Positions 24,619-37,710 of a stretch of DNA of 64,000 bases are shown here, piece by piece. Under the pieces are notes generated by a model, which was given only the letters and a program-made list of their open reading frames with translations, searched no databases and was not told where the DNA came from. This DNA is from Armillaria gallica (lineage: Eukaryota > Basidiomycota > Agaricomycetes > Agaricales > Physalacriaceae). Position numbers and translations under genes: made by a program. Positions within the stretch are counted from its first letter, which is position 1, and each line of letters begins with the position of its first letter. The stretch spans positions 1,736,001 to 1,800,000 of the forward strand of contig JBANDB010000004.1 of NCBI GenBank assembly GCA_037576215.1, in the 5' to 3' direction.

Positions 24619-27600
24619 CTATCGCGTGGATGCATCGAGAAGACAGTATTCTCGGACCTTGTAATGAGCGTGCAAGTGGATGAGGATGTCAGCTGGCGAG
24701 CAATAGAACCCTGAGAACACATGCGCTTCCACAACAGAATTAAAGTGCGAGGAGATACAGGAGCAATGGAAGAGAACGCGCGGTCAAAGATCATAGGGAA
24801 TGTTCTCTTAGCACTGAAACCCGAGACTCCTAGTCGTTATGAAAAATAGGCATAGATTGCGTAGGATACCTACACAAGTGAAAGTGGGGAGGGGGGTGCA
24901 AAGTTGACGGCAACATAGGATGCTTACGTTCGCAGAAGGAAACCATAGCCAGGTGAAATCTTTAACCAGTGCTGAGAAATCCAGAACGATAGAATAAGGT
25001 AATAATTGACCTAGAAAGACGCCCTCGTATGTATCTGTCGCCCAACGATTCCGTCCACTCGAAGAAGTATCGGGCTTAAAGCAGGGATCTTTGATTTTAA
25101 TAAAAATGTAAGTCAAAGCAAAACGTGAAATTAAGGAGGCACTGAGTGCAATGGAGGTACAAGTCACGGGGAAGTCAATGGTCACATCGTTCCTTTGATT
25201 CCTATAGATATCATAAATTCTGTTTTGGTGCTAGCGTCGAGTTCATGGTGGAAGGAGAGAAACGATCGGGCCGAAGAATCCCGCCGCCAACCTTTGTTTA
25301 CGTCATACCGCGGAGATACGAAGTTCAAATCTCGACTGTCTTTGATTTGAGAGCCTGCCTACGGGAGACTAGATACGAGGAGAACAGCATGAAATCAACC
25401 CACGCGACGTAATATCGCAGATTCTGGCATGATGACATAATTTCCTGTATTGATTTCAACGTCCACACTCTTCTATTTGTCAATTTGGAATGAAGTGGAG
25501 GGCCATCGCAGAGCGCGGCATATCCGAGTCCTGTGGGAGGGGACCTTCTTGATGGAAGTCCATGCAGGTGCCTTGACTTCCGCTTCCGCTGAGACTGTTT
25601 GGAGACTGTACCACAGGTTTCTTAATCGAACCATGCAGCACCAACTAGGAATATACAAGGAGTATAGGCACAGTTGGAATGCCGGCCCAGGTAAGAGAGA
25701 CTTCATAGAGCATAATCCCGGCCAACCCTGACTCGGGATCACAGAACAACCAACGTATTTCATGTTCAATGGGGGCAGGTAGATGCACCCATAGGTGCAG
25801 GGTATGGGTACAACAAATCCAACCAACGAAGTTGTAAAGGCAAGCGACAATAAGTGTCAGCAAAGGCATGTACTGACCCATTTTACATAGCAAAGCCAGG
25901 CGTCCATGATGGATGAAGCAAGGTTTATTCTGAAAAAATGACAAAGGCCTATCATCAGCAAAACCCAGAATTAGTCTTTCCAGGCTTGGTCTTTTTTTAG
26001 CCATCTTTCCGCTTCTTTTTCTTGGGCGATCAAGTCTTGGTCTTGGCAATCGGGTCTTCTGTGTCTTTCTCATCTTGTCACTACAGCGGTCTCTTTCCAA
26101 TGACTTTTCAGTAGAAATGTACAGTTAGTATATTTACAAATGGCAACTGACATAGTATATTCATGATAATATTGTTTTGATACAGACTGTAGAAGATCAA
26201 TAACTGAAGCTAAGCATTGGTGGGAATATTGTAGCACAATTTCTTGGTAATAGTACACTGCAGTCAGTACCAGTAGTGCCCATCGAAAAAGCATGTCCAA
26301 GACAATGCTGCAACTTGCGGAGGGTCCAGGAGGGAGAGTAAACAACCAAATAGCAGGGGAGGAGTGCAGAAGGAACAGAAAATCTGCTAAGTTCTTTCAA
26401 ACTCTGCCAGTGGTGCCTGCACACAGGCCAATCACATCATCTCATGTGATGTTGACTTTTGGATCTGAAATTCAATCCAAATTGATCTCCACGTCTCTTC
26501 CCTTTCCCCTCCATCCTCGTTCAAAGGACGACCTCAATGTCGAACCTCAGCATCAAAACACCACTTCAAATTTGGGCCTGAAGATGTATCATGCTCTTGC
26601 AAGTGAGGTGCAGAGATAATGTGGTGGATGGACCCCGGTGGATGGGTTCAAATAGGCTTTGCATATGGTATGTTTCTGTCCCTGGGGCTGGATCTTTGAG
26701 CACTGATGTCCTTCTACTCCAGTGTGTTGCTATTTATCTAAAGGTAGGTCTCTAGTCCAGGAGATCACTGTTGCTCACAGCAGGTACATTTGAGGCTTGT
26801 GCCATTTTTTTTTGGTATGGCACTTGAATTCAAGCACCATTCAAATTGATCCGGGTGACTTCAATATCAATGGGACAAGGCCCGGCATCATAGATGGGCT
26901 AGGGAGACTACAGAGAGCTGCTCTGGTATGCTTGCTGTCCGTTTTAGTTTCTTATACCAGTTGCTTACTGTCTGTATGTCATCTTTGCTTTGTAGACCTA
27001 TGTTGACATGGGATCTGGTCGCGAGTCTGCATTGAATGCTTGTGGGATAGCCAGGTGGGACATTGCTCTGGTTGGGTATTCGAGGATGGTGAGTTCCATC
27101 ACTTTGCGAGGTTGACTCTTTGTGAATTCTTGTTGCGCCGATGGATTACTTGTGGGTTTTCATTGTTTAAATAGCTTTTCCATATGTTGCTATTGTAGTG
27201 TTCATTGTATTACATAGATGACAACAAACTGGTATTCCAATGCTCTACAAACCTGTTGGAATTGAAAGAAAAGGAAAGATTAATGGTCTTCCGAAGGTAG
27301 GCACAGTCTTTGTCAAGACAAAATTGGTCTTGTAAAGAATATGTACCTTACTTTGTAAAGACCATCGGTCTTTTTGTCTTTTTGATCTTTTTGATCTTGT
27401 ACAAGACCAAAAAGACGCGAAAGATCAATGCTTGGTTTTCCTGATGATCACAGGACACAAGCTCACATAGGCGACAGACGGGGAACACCTAGCACCAACC
27501 CATCTTGCAGGTCCATATGCTTGGAGACATTGTCCACTATCAAGCATGAAGACAATCGATGAAAAGCACCCGAGCTTATGGATGACCTCAATGAGTGACC

Positions 27601-30600
27601 TGCAAGACTTCTTGCAGCTTCGTGCTAGTGTTAAGGGTAGACATGGAATAGCACACAGCGCCATGAAGTGGCGATACAAGGCTGGTACAAGTGTGCTGTT
27701 ACCTGCTGTACTTGACAGCTGCAGGTACATTTCATTGCCTGGAGGATCACGCTACATTTCTGAATAGATGACAAAGGCGGTCTATGGATGTTGCCTAGTA
27801 TGATTACTGTTCTTCAGCTGGAGCCCCAACTTCTGTACTTCAACTCCAACGGGTGTGAGCAATGGGGGATGACTTGCATCGATGTATCAGAACTATCATT
27901 TGCATTAGGGGCCCATTTGGAGAGTTGTTTGCTGACACATCTCGAGGATGGAAGCTGATACACCCAAACAGAGGATGAGCTTAAGATTCTTGTTGAGGAG
28001 ATAGGAAACTTGGTACTCAGGCAATTAAGCACCATGTGTGCAGGATCTGACAATGAATACCTGAAGATTCAACTTAGCGACAAGTTAATAAGCTTTGTGG
28101 ACATAGAATAGTCGGATGCTGTGTGAGATGAACTTACAAAGGATCTATCAGGTGAGAACATGTGAACATATCTCAGCTTTTCTGTCTCTCAAAGAGAAAA
28201 CAGATGACGTGGTCATTGACGGTAGATGGTCTGAATCAATTAACGTCAGCACAAATAGCAGCCTCTAGCAGTAGAGCGAACTCAGGTATGTCCTGCAGAA
28301 CAGTAGGGTGGATACTAAAAGGATACAATGTTCGCAGAGAGCTTTACAACCATCAAGATACCTATCAAGCCATATAACAGGAAAAAATGGACAACACTGG
28401 AACACAACAGTCTTACTAGCAGAGGAGCTTACAGGTGATGAAGGTTCATATGAGGAGTAGGTAAATGTGGCAACGTAATCCAGGTCACCTCTTCTGATAT
28501 GGACAGGCAGCATGCACAGTTCTACTATGAGGACAAGAAGCCAGGAGGTTGATATGTAATGGTAGATTCAGAGAACAGTTCATACAGATTTGAAATCACT
28601 GAACCATAGATTTTCAGACCCGGAGACATTGTAGAAATCCAACTGTTGATGATCGCAGTAGCCATGGAGAGCAGGGAAAAAATGAAGTTACAGCTTGAAG
28701 GGTTTACAAGGTGAGAGCTTACAAAGTTTACCAATAGTTGTCCATGGATGAAAACATGCAGGATAGAAAGAGAATATGATTCACAATAAGACTCTGAAGG
28801 ACAGAGCAGATAAGAGGGAACATCAAAGCGAAGCAGAAACGGCAATTAACAGCTGTTGAAGGGTGAAGTCGGATCCTTGAAGTCGGATACTGATTAGTAA
28901 GGTTATGATGATTACAACCAGATAAAAAAGCAATAGCTCAAACAAGAGAGACTGCGATGAGAGCAACATGGAAAACAGAAAAGACATACAAAGGGAACGA
29001 CAGTCTGAATTTTGAAAGAGCATCAATGCTCAAAGCCAGCTAAGGCTGAGGACATGCCAAACAAGATGACGTGTATACGGAGAAACCTTGGAAATAATGA
29101 AAATGCACTGCCACTCAAACCCTCAGGACCGCATAAGACTGAGACCTGTATACACAGGACTCGGAATCCCTTCAATTTCAAACCCACAAGAGACGATATC
29201 CAGCCATTATCTGCATTTCTTGAACATGCTCCCGATTGCTAATCAAGACTTCCACTGCACTTCGCGCTTGCTCTTGCACCTTGCCAAGTTGTGGTCAAAA
29301 GGGAAGGACATGGCTGAAGTGCTCTATTGTGTACACATTTCTGCTGGTTATGTTGGGAATAGATGTCGGCAGGGAAATGAACGTGGTGATGATGGCTCAA
29401 ACGGACTTATATTCTAGGTGCTGATCTGTAGATGGTCGTGGTACGAAGCCAAGAAGCAGTTGTGATTGATATGAAAATCAAAATAATGTAAAACATATGA
29501 GCATAATAATGTACAAAAATTCCTTGATTTCGTAGGCACAACGTCAGTACTTCTGGTAGTCTCCTGCACTACTTATTTTGATGTAGTGTTCATTCCCCAG
29601 GTACTAGCCATTCCTGCGACTCCTATTTGACGATGTCTGACAACATCCTTCTGCCACTTCACTTCAAATTCTCAAGTACTTCAAGGACAACCTCAATGGA
29701 CACTATTAACTGATGACTGCCACCTCCAGGGCCATGGACGGCAGCTTCCTTACCATGTTTGTCTTTATTTGCATTGCATTAATAATTCCCTTGTATTTCC
29801 CATGGTGCCAGGCGACGAACCATCACTGTCACGAGCCCAACATTTTCAAAAATTCCTTGTTCAATTCGTGAAGTTGTCTCCTCCCTTTCAGTTCCTTCAC
29901 AAACGACTCTTTAATTTTGTGCTTATTAGAGTGCCCTATTATTCATTCGAGCTTGATTCAAGCTACGGACTTGCTGTGGCAGTTCCTGGATCTGCCAGAA
30001 CCTTTTACTCAAAAGTACTGGCAAGCGGCTTGTTACGGCCTTTGTGGTGAAGTGACAATTGCTATTAGATATTAGATGTAGGCATAGCACCTACATCCAT
30101 GTCAAAAGGCACCTGGAGATGGTGAACAACCAAGTGCATACAAAAAGTATGTGCCATAATGTCAGTTCCGGCACTACCTGTACTCAATAATTTTTGTACA
30201 GTATAACCATGATAAAAACAAAAGACAATGTAGCTGTCAACTCAGTGGCTGTGAAACCACAATCCTCAACAGGTTATCTTCTATTTGATCACCTACCTCA
30301 GCCTCAGCTCCAGCAGTCACAACACTGTCTTCGAATCTGCCATTCAGTTGCAACTTCAATGGCCTTTCAACTACTTCTCCAGTGTCCACTCCGATGTTAG
30401 AAATCTGCTGCCTTAGCCGAAGGGCTGTGATTTTACTGTCGGTTCCACTAACATTCCCCAAATCATCGTCTGCTCTCATACACCGCCTCATGAGCGCTCT
30501 GGTCCCATCCCGTTAGGATGCAGAACGATGACTTACAGCCTATGATAGCCAATGTGCATCAAGACACTAAAGAGAGGACATGTCGTCAGGAAGGCATGTT

Positions 30601-31654
30601 GTTCCTACGAGAACCCATACGGAGCCACAGATAGATGAAGTATATCATCACAATATTGCAAGTGTTGCTACTGAAAAGGTTCACCCCCTCTATTCATATT
30701 CACTGAGCGATGCATTCACATCCTGAGTTTTGTACGTTCGCGTTCATAGTGACAAAACGATCTCAATCGATGAGGTCTAGATGTTAAGGTCATTGATCTC
30801 TTTGTTTTACCCTTACCAGCCTTGATCTATTTGGTATGCTGCTGCCCTACCACAATGATGATCATCGACCTGCAACAACTATCTGTCTACCAAATCAGGA
30901 CACAAGAAATGGTGTCTTTTTAATTTCCTTCAACGTGTTCACCTTCACTGTTATCTGGCGCTAAGAGTCACAGCCCTCCGGTTCATGGGTAATGGTGGAT
31001 CCTGTGAGTGAGGAAATGACGGTAAGTCATAAACTCATTTGCAAATCTGACATTTCGCTGATATCTCGTTCATTAAGACCATCTTGCTTTTACAACATTT
31101 CTGTTGCGATGGATTTGATCATCTAAGGGAGAATGTGGTTAGGTGGGGCTGTGGTGGAAAGCTCATGAAACAGATCATTCTGTAGGTGCTGTCTTGGAGT
31201 GTGTTTTATTTATTCCTTCTGGTTATGACAGAAGAAGCCCTCCCATCACCTGTTTATACAGGAACAAATGTACCTGACCTAATGCAGTCGAGTATTCATC
31301 AAGTACAGTATAGCCTGCCATTCTATCCGAGGAAGCTAACTCATCATCGGTCAGCCAGCTTGATGTAGCATAGCCATGTTTGAATCTCATAGGATGTCTG
31401 TTAACCAAAGAAGGTCCATGCTTGCTACAAAAGGGCCATTGGTGTGAGTTCAATGCAACATCTCACTTGTCTCGTTGTCTTACCGCCTCTAAAGTTCTGA
31501 ACTCACGGGGGAAAATATAAGGCTATCCATTGCTACTTCTAAGAATATCTGGAAATCCTGTGCGGTGGTGTCTCAGAATGTCATAATTTTTTTCGGATCG
31601 CACGGTCGAAGGCCTAAAACCTTCTCTATAAAATCCACACATATTCTTAAAAGA
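24619..31654. other. Seven-kilobase AT-rich region without a confirmed gene
   Basis: The region is full of short ORFs. Stretches rich in GGTCTT/AAGACC words occur at about 25960-26090 and 27280-27420 and look like repeat debris. A chain of exon-like blocks at 26640-27300 is listed separately. A 125-codon minus ORF at 24808-25185 (starting MTIDFPVTCTS) has two hydrophobic segments and nearby splice-like sites but no recognised family. I saw no transposase or reverse-transcriptase motifs. Confidence 0.3.
26645..27299 (+). CDS. Possible spliced gene fragment of unknown function
   Basis: Exon-like pieces line up between GT-AG sites. A block ending WVQIGFAYG comes first (to about 26669). The next useful block reads IQIDPGDFNINGTRPGIIDG then LGRLQRAAL (about 26838-26925). 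It splices through GTATGC...TAG to TYVDMGSGRESALNACGIAR then WDIALVGYSRM (26996-27089), and a later block follows GATGACAAC with CSTNLLELKEKERL before TAG at 27297-27299. The amino-acid composition is protein-like and the introns are of normal length. I do not recognise the family and no start codon is secure. Confidence 0.25.
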
Positions 31655-31815
31655 GTGTTGTCGGTCATGTCTATCTTTTCCTATGCACAGCACTATACTT
31701 TGCATGTCCAGTGAAATCAATGCTTAGTGAACTATATCATAACACTTTCTGTCCTCCATCTGTTCCTCCCCAATGTCGACAACTTATCATCAATTCTCCT
31801 GTGCCATTGATAGTC

Positions 31816-33152
31816 TCATTCGACGGTGGCAATCGCAGCATTGAGCTGAACATCCGAATTAACAGGATAGTCTGGACTGAATGTAATCTTCGTCTCTGGA
31901 CAGAAGATTAGGCAATGGGTGGACCCTCCAAAGTGGAACATCCCCATCCCAGTGCCCTTCGCGATCCGGTCTCCTTCATTAACAGTGATCTGGCACGTCG
32001 AGACCTCCACCATTCCCATGGCTATGAAGCACATCAACCTGATCTTGGGATTATTGGCTTGGATGAAGATAAGCGCCCGAGTCGCTAGAGCTGTGATGAA
32101 GCCTTGAGAGAGAGCAGGAGTGCCAGGGTCGGGGTTTGGGAATCCCATGGCGGGAGACTTGGCATAGTATGTGCCTGGGACCATAACTGTCTTCACGATT
32201 TTCCCATTCACTGGACTGTGCCAGCGGTGGTACTTCATGGCACTGAGGAAAGCCTGATACATTGTCCCGCTAACGAACTGGGGTGCGAGAGCATCGTTGT
32301 TTAGCATGTGGTTGAGTGAGTATGATTCGCCTTTGAGCCAGAAGGTGTCGAGCACCTGGATGTTCGAGGCGATACAGTAGATGGTCGACTCGCAGGCGCT
32401 ATTCATGATGTAGTCATTATCTGGGAACATGATGGGACGGACACCAGGTCGGAAGAGTCTGGTGAAGAAGTCATCCCAGGATTTAAATCTGTAATACCCT
32501 GCGGAAGGGTCGCATATGTAGTTTTCCACAAAGTCAGGCATGGCAGCACTCCCACTAGGACCAAACCAGCCAGTCACGTCAGTGGTGAGGACATAATGTG
32601 ACTCTGAAGAGGTGAGGAAAGATGTCCAGACGTTGAACATCTTTTTGAACTGAGCATTCACTTTGGGGTTGATGAATGTGGTGAAGCCTGCGGGTGTACC
32701 CATAGGCCAGTCGAGGATGGTGTTGATTGGGAAGCTGACCAAATCGACTTCATATGCTGTTTCTTCAAAGCGGGAGCTTTGGTGAGGATTTTGTTGAATA
32801 ATGTCAGCATCATCATGTAATCGTGCACCTGGAAGAGGACGAAAGAAACACATAAGCCAATGAACTCTGATGAAGAAAATAATAGTGAGAGTAATTGCAT
32901 ACAACCTACCTGTGGTTTCCCCGCCGGATCATTGTTGTAAGGTGGCTTGATTGGGACCTGCTCAAACATCTGATGGAATCCCATGTAGATCTCAGCATCT
33001 TGTTCGATCAGGTTTTTGAATTCCTGGATGATGGGATGTAAATCCTGGGTTTTTACTGAACACTGTTCGATCTTTTTGGCAAGCCAGCGTTCTAAGACTC
33101 GATGATCGCAGGGTAACCAACCACCAATTCAATGTTCGATGACAGTGAACAT
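31816..33152 (-). pseudogene. PsiD-like decarboxylase, copy B, decayed
   Basis: Paralogue of the gene at 3258-4585, with the same exon layout: exon 1 is 33152-32910, an 81-nt intron is 32829-32909, and exon 2 runs from 32828 to the stop at 31816. The catalytic Gly-Ser motif (FHFGGSTH), SACEST and YHRWHSPVNG are retained. Codon 8 is TGA (33129-33131) where copy A has CGA. The same one-base frame break as in copy A recurs at about 32761-32775, between NKILTKAP and YEVDLVSFP. Despite about 15% amino-acid divergence from copy A, the remaining 330 codons contain no stop. Many differences are CpG to TpG or CpA. It is probably inactive, at least as a full-length enzyme. Confidence 0.75.
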
Positions 33153-33544
33153 CCTATTCTGCTAAGGCAGGCTGTCAGTATTGGATAGTACATCAAGAGG
33201 GGATACGACTGACGAGACACAAGATTTGGTATGAATTATACAGGGATAGTGAAGCTTGACAATTAAGCAGGATTCTTCTTTATATATGCACCAGAACGAC
33301 GACATCTTGGTTCGCAAGTGCCAAATACATCACAAAGAACCTGGTCGATTGATGGCTTCCCAGTAGCTCTGCATCTCAACTTGTGGCGGGGGGCACAATC
33401 TACCTCGATACCTGGGACCTTAAATTTAGCCACTGGTGGCACTGTTCTTACAGACATCTGGAATGTAATACTAACTGGGCACCCATCCTTCAGACCGCGG
33501 GGATCTTTTGCTGCCTTTAGAGCGTAGTACCAAGGTCTTCTATT

Positions 33545-33645
33545 CACTGCTGGGGCCAATACATTTTCCAATCAGAAAAACGAGGCCTCAAAATGTTGCG
33601 ACATCTCATTTGATCTTCTAATGGCGAAAACGAGTTTAGAAAAAC
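33545..33645. mobile_element. Half copy of the 9195-9571 inverted-repeat element
   Basis: It starts CACTGCTGGGGCCAATACA and follows the right end of the 9.2-kb element, read in reverse, for about 100 bp to AGAAAAAC, then diverges. It lies exactly where the homology between the two decarboxylase flanks stops, so it marks the breakpoint of that duplication. Confidence 0.65.
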
Positions 33646-36600
33646 TTAGTCGAAGTGGGCCGTTGCAAGCACGGCAGGTACGAGTCCGAAGTCTGGGCTC
33701 TGGGTCACTCTATCCAGAATATTTGCAGAAATGAGAGATATTGATTTCATCATCAGGCTGGATAGCAAGAGCGAATTGACTGGGAAGTGAAATAATGTGG
33801 TCACTACCGACGAGGGAGAGTGAAATGACAAAGTGGACAGAAGAAGGAATCACAGTCGCAGTCACATGGCCCTTAGGTGGGCTTGTATATCGCTCGCGTA
33901 GTAACAGGATCTGAATGAAAGATGAAAGATGTGGCACTGCTCGTAAGTTCCATTATTGAATATTCCAATGTTCTTGATTCAGAGTACAACAATGATATAG
34001 CTCACGGGACATCAATACATGTACTCAATGCGATCTTGGCACCTAAGTAGATGGATTGTGAGCTTGAGAGGAATGGAGAGTGCCAGAAGATAGACTTACC
34101 GTGAACGAAAAAGGGTATAGGGATGTGTATTAGTGATCCCTGGACCCTCGTTTTTGTGAGCTTCAAGTCTGATCGCCGTAAGCATCTGCAGTTTTTTCTG
34201 CCGGCAACAGGGGCCTCAGCAGCAAGCGTATCTGGCTGTAGTGATTGCAGGATGATAATACAAAGGGTGCGAGTTTAGGTCTGCAAACTGTGAGTTAAAC
34301 AACGATGGATGGCCTTAAAAAAGTCAACATTGGTGCATTTATGATAGAAGGAATGAGATGAGGCAAGGTAGGAGTTGAACATCTGGACTCCCGTACTTTG
34401 ATTTCACCGACTAGGTTTGCAAAGACAACAAGCCTGACTCAGAACTGGTCTATACGGCCAAAGGCATCATACAATCTCTCGGACACAGCTCTGGATAGGG
34501 CGACTCTGAGTCATGGATCAGGGACCCTATCAGCCTGTTAGACCCTCATTTTGACATGAAAGTATGATCACTCGCCTGTATCCGCAAGCGGAATGCCAGT
34601 AATTGAGCTTTCTTAGCCTTTCTACAGGTTTTTTGAGCGCGTTGGTCCCATAACGAATGTCAAGCTCAATAAGGAACCCTGTGTTCTCCACAGCGAATTG
34701 TCTGAAGAATGCAACATGCTCATCTTCTCCGGGAGAAGGGACAACTTTCGTCTCCTCAATATTCATTGGTGACTGTAAGCTGTCTAGGCTCTGGAACCAG
34801 GAAGGTGCAATTCCCTATAAAGTGAAGATACCTAGTGGATGTCCGCACAGCTCTAAGAGCATTTTCTCATCGCTCCGCATCATATGAGCTGAGTAAGGCT
34901 GGTTTGGCAATGCCTTTGCAAAGGGCACTGACTTGGAGTTTCCAAGTGAGGTTTTGGGCATCTAGGACCCTGGTGTTCGATCCGAAGGCACCCTTTGCAC
35001 TGTGTACATGGCCTAAAAATGTGATGGAATGTTAATTAACACTGCAAAACTCCCATTGTATCACGAAGGCACAGTGATGTCGAGTGCAATGGGCGTCAAA
35101 GAGGATGGTATGGTCCCCTGAAAATGGAGAACCTCAACACCATACTAAAAGGTAGCGCCACTACAGTCCAACATTTGCCGCAAAGTGGGCAAACCAATCT
35201 CCCCAAAATGATGCAAAAGAATACAGCATGGCCGTAGACGTGAGTGAGGATTATGGTTGAGGATACAGTGAAAGCTGGTCAATTGGCACATGAATGGTCA
35301 CATGGCAGCGAGCATGAGCGCGATGCGCGACCTGGATTTACTCGATACTTAATCGACTAGCGGTCGTCGGTCGACGACTCAGACCTTGCTTTGGCAGTCT
35401 AGCATTTCCAACAGAACTCACAATGTTTGCTACCCATTTTTGCTATCCATTTTTCATACTGACATTTACATTTATCCAATATACAACATCTTTGATCAAG
35501 GATGAAGTTCTTTATACCCGACTCTTCTTGGCCTTAGGCAGGATGGACTCAGCTGGTTTCCGCTTCACCTTTCCTCCTTCGTCTGTGTTAAGATCCTCTG
35601 AAGGGGAAACCAATTCGATGGCAACCATGATGGCAGGACCTGGAGTCATCAGAATGGGAAGTTGCAGCCATTCACCACTGTCGAGACAGCAGCCACTTTC
35701 AGTGCTTTGGCAAGGAATCGTCACCGGCACGATACTGCGATGCGGTTGCCACATAAGTGCCTTGACTCGGAGCTTCTGGGGAAGATCCATAGCCTTAAAC
35801 TTCGGCGGGCACCTAAAGATCAGTCTCCGACTAAGCCCTGTCAATTGAATAGAACTTCACATTGTAGTATTGTACGTTGACAATACGGTAACGACTTGCA
35901 ACCTGCAATTTGATGGGAGATGACCCGGTGTAAAGCTAAGATAGTACCATGAGCAACTGATCCTCGCGACCATTCAAAAAGACTCACTGATAGCTTTCGT
36001 TTCCGTCATCACTGACATTAAGTGACGGTTGGCAGAGTCATAGGTAATGGGGATTGACATTTTGAGATGATAGTGAAAGCCAAGTCTATTGGGGGATTGG
36101 GAGTGGTTGTTGTGACAGGAGTACCCGCTAAGTCTTTATGATTGAAGTCAGCTGTCAGAAAGTGCACGGCGTTGAAGTGCATTGAGGCAAAAGTCCTTCT
36201 CGTATTCACCGGCAGTTCTGTCAAAGCAAAGAACGAGAGTGTGAGGCTGCTTTGAGGCTTCAATGTGGCTGAACTTTGGGATGGTAGCAAGGAGTACAAA
36301 GATTGGATTCGTGCCGACTACAGTCTACGGCAATCGGAGGAAATATGAATGGGATCTGAATGATACTATGCCTGACATCTGCCGACTCGATGCAAAGAAG
36401 GGCTCGGAGGGTTGGCGGTCCATAGTTCTGATTCGAGGGAATGATCACGGGAGGAGATGGAGAAGGGTTGCCCCTTGTACTGTACCACAAGTGATTGGGC
36501 ATAGCATCTCCGTTGACTTCTGGTGAGCATGAAGAATCCTCTAGGTTCTGTGATGAGAGACCATTATCAATGATGGAACGAAAGATACGTAGCAAAGACG

Positions 36601-37710
36601 AGACAAGTAATTTCTCACATCAAAGCGCAAGTATCCCAGACATTCGTATGAAAGTCTTTACTGGACAAAAATCACAAATCACTGTTGATTTGTGTGATTC
36701 TGCGTGATCAAGTGTGAGAAAGTGTGAGAACGAGATAGTCAGTGTGAGCCTGTGTGATGACTGGTGATTTAGTAAGATATTCAGTTGACCTTGGATGATA
36801 TGTTATAACTTTCTTGCTTTGGTGGGATGCTTTTGGGATACTCAGTAGTATGAGAGCCTGCTGCATTTGTGTGACCACTAGATGATGCTGGGATGTTTGC
36901 TGTGTGATCCTGTATGATCCAAATCATTAAGAAGAGCAACAAAACTGATTGCCTTTTTACAAGCTGCGGCGATTACATAACGACAGGGGGACTTGAATGT
37001 AGCAGCGGCATGCTACATGCAGAGTGCCTTAACACTCCCGGAGTTCTCTCATCTTGTGTACTTAACTTCGAAGGAACTTAGTCCAGCGCTTCTGAGTACT
37101 GTTTTTGATGGCAGCAATTCCCTTCAAATCGATCTTGTGCGAGGTCGGCCAGTGTATCTTACGAGAGAAGTTTCTCAGTCACAGATACGATTGGCTGGAC
37201 TCGTGCGCTTGATCCTTACTTGTCCGATATCATGATTTACCTTGCAAATGGGTATGTACAGCGGATCTGGTACGCTTGAAGCTGAAATTTTTGAGAAAGT
37301 AATGCCAAGGGTATATACTAATTATATACTAATGGCGATACTGCCTACAAAAGCATCTTCATCCTCGCTCGGACATACCAGCACTTCCACTTCAATGAGC
37401 AGAAGACATTCAAGAATGTCACAGAAAACTGGAGAAACAAAGACAGCGACACCGACCATGGTGACCAGGGATGAGGACATAGTTCCTCAGATGGGGGACG
37501 CACATAGCACACCGGGTTACAGGCTGCAAGCTCCAACTACCTTGAATCATGGGACCATCTCTCCCTTCCAATGGGCACCTCTTCTCTAGCGCATGTCTTA
37601 AGACAACGCATCTGTGGATTGCGCAGGCTTCTTGATGAGCCCTCACCCTCCAGCGTCTTCAGATGCTTCTGTTTTGAGGTGTGGCGACTGCCAGAACGAA
37701 CACCCACAGA
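33646..37710. other. Region of coding debris and repeats
   Basis: Two minus-strand stretches look like old exons: 35844-35512 (110 codons, ending PAESILPKAKKSRV) and 36299-36018 (contains SFFALTELPVNTRRTFASMH). Neither could be tied to a known family or joined to neighbours. The rest holds short ORFs. Confidence 0.25.
36691..36770. repeat. Degenerate GTGTGA-rich tandem repeat
   Basis: The words GTGTGATT, GTGTGAGAA (twice) and GTGTGAGCCTGTGTGATGA recur at roughly 10-bp spacing. It is a short degenerate simple repeat. Confidence 0.5.

Noticed and set aside
34365..34450. tRNA-like TTGAAC signal on the minus strand
   Set aside because: No acceptor stem or anticodon arm could be paired around it.
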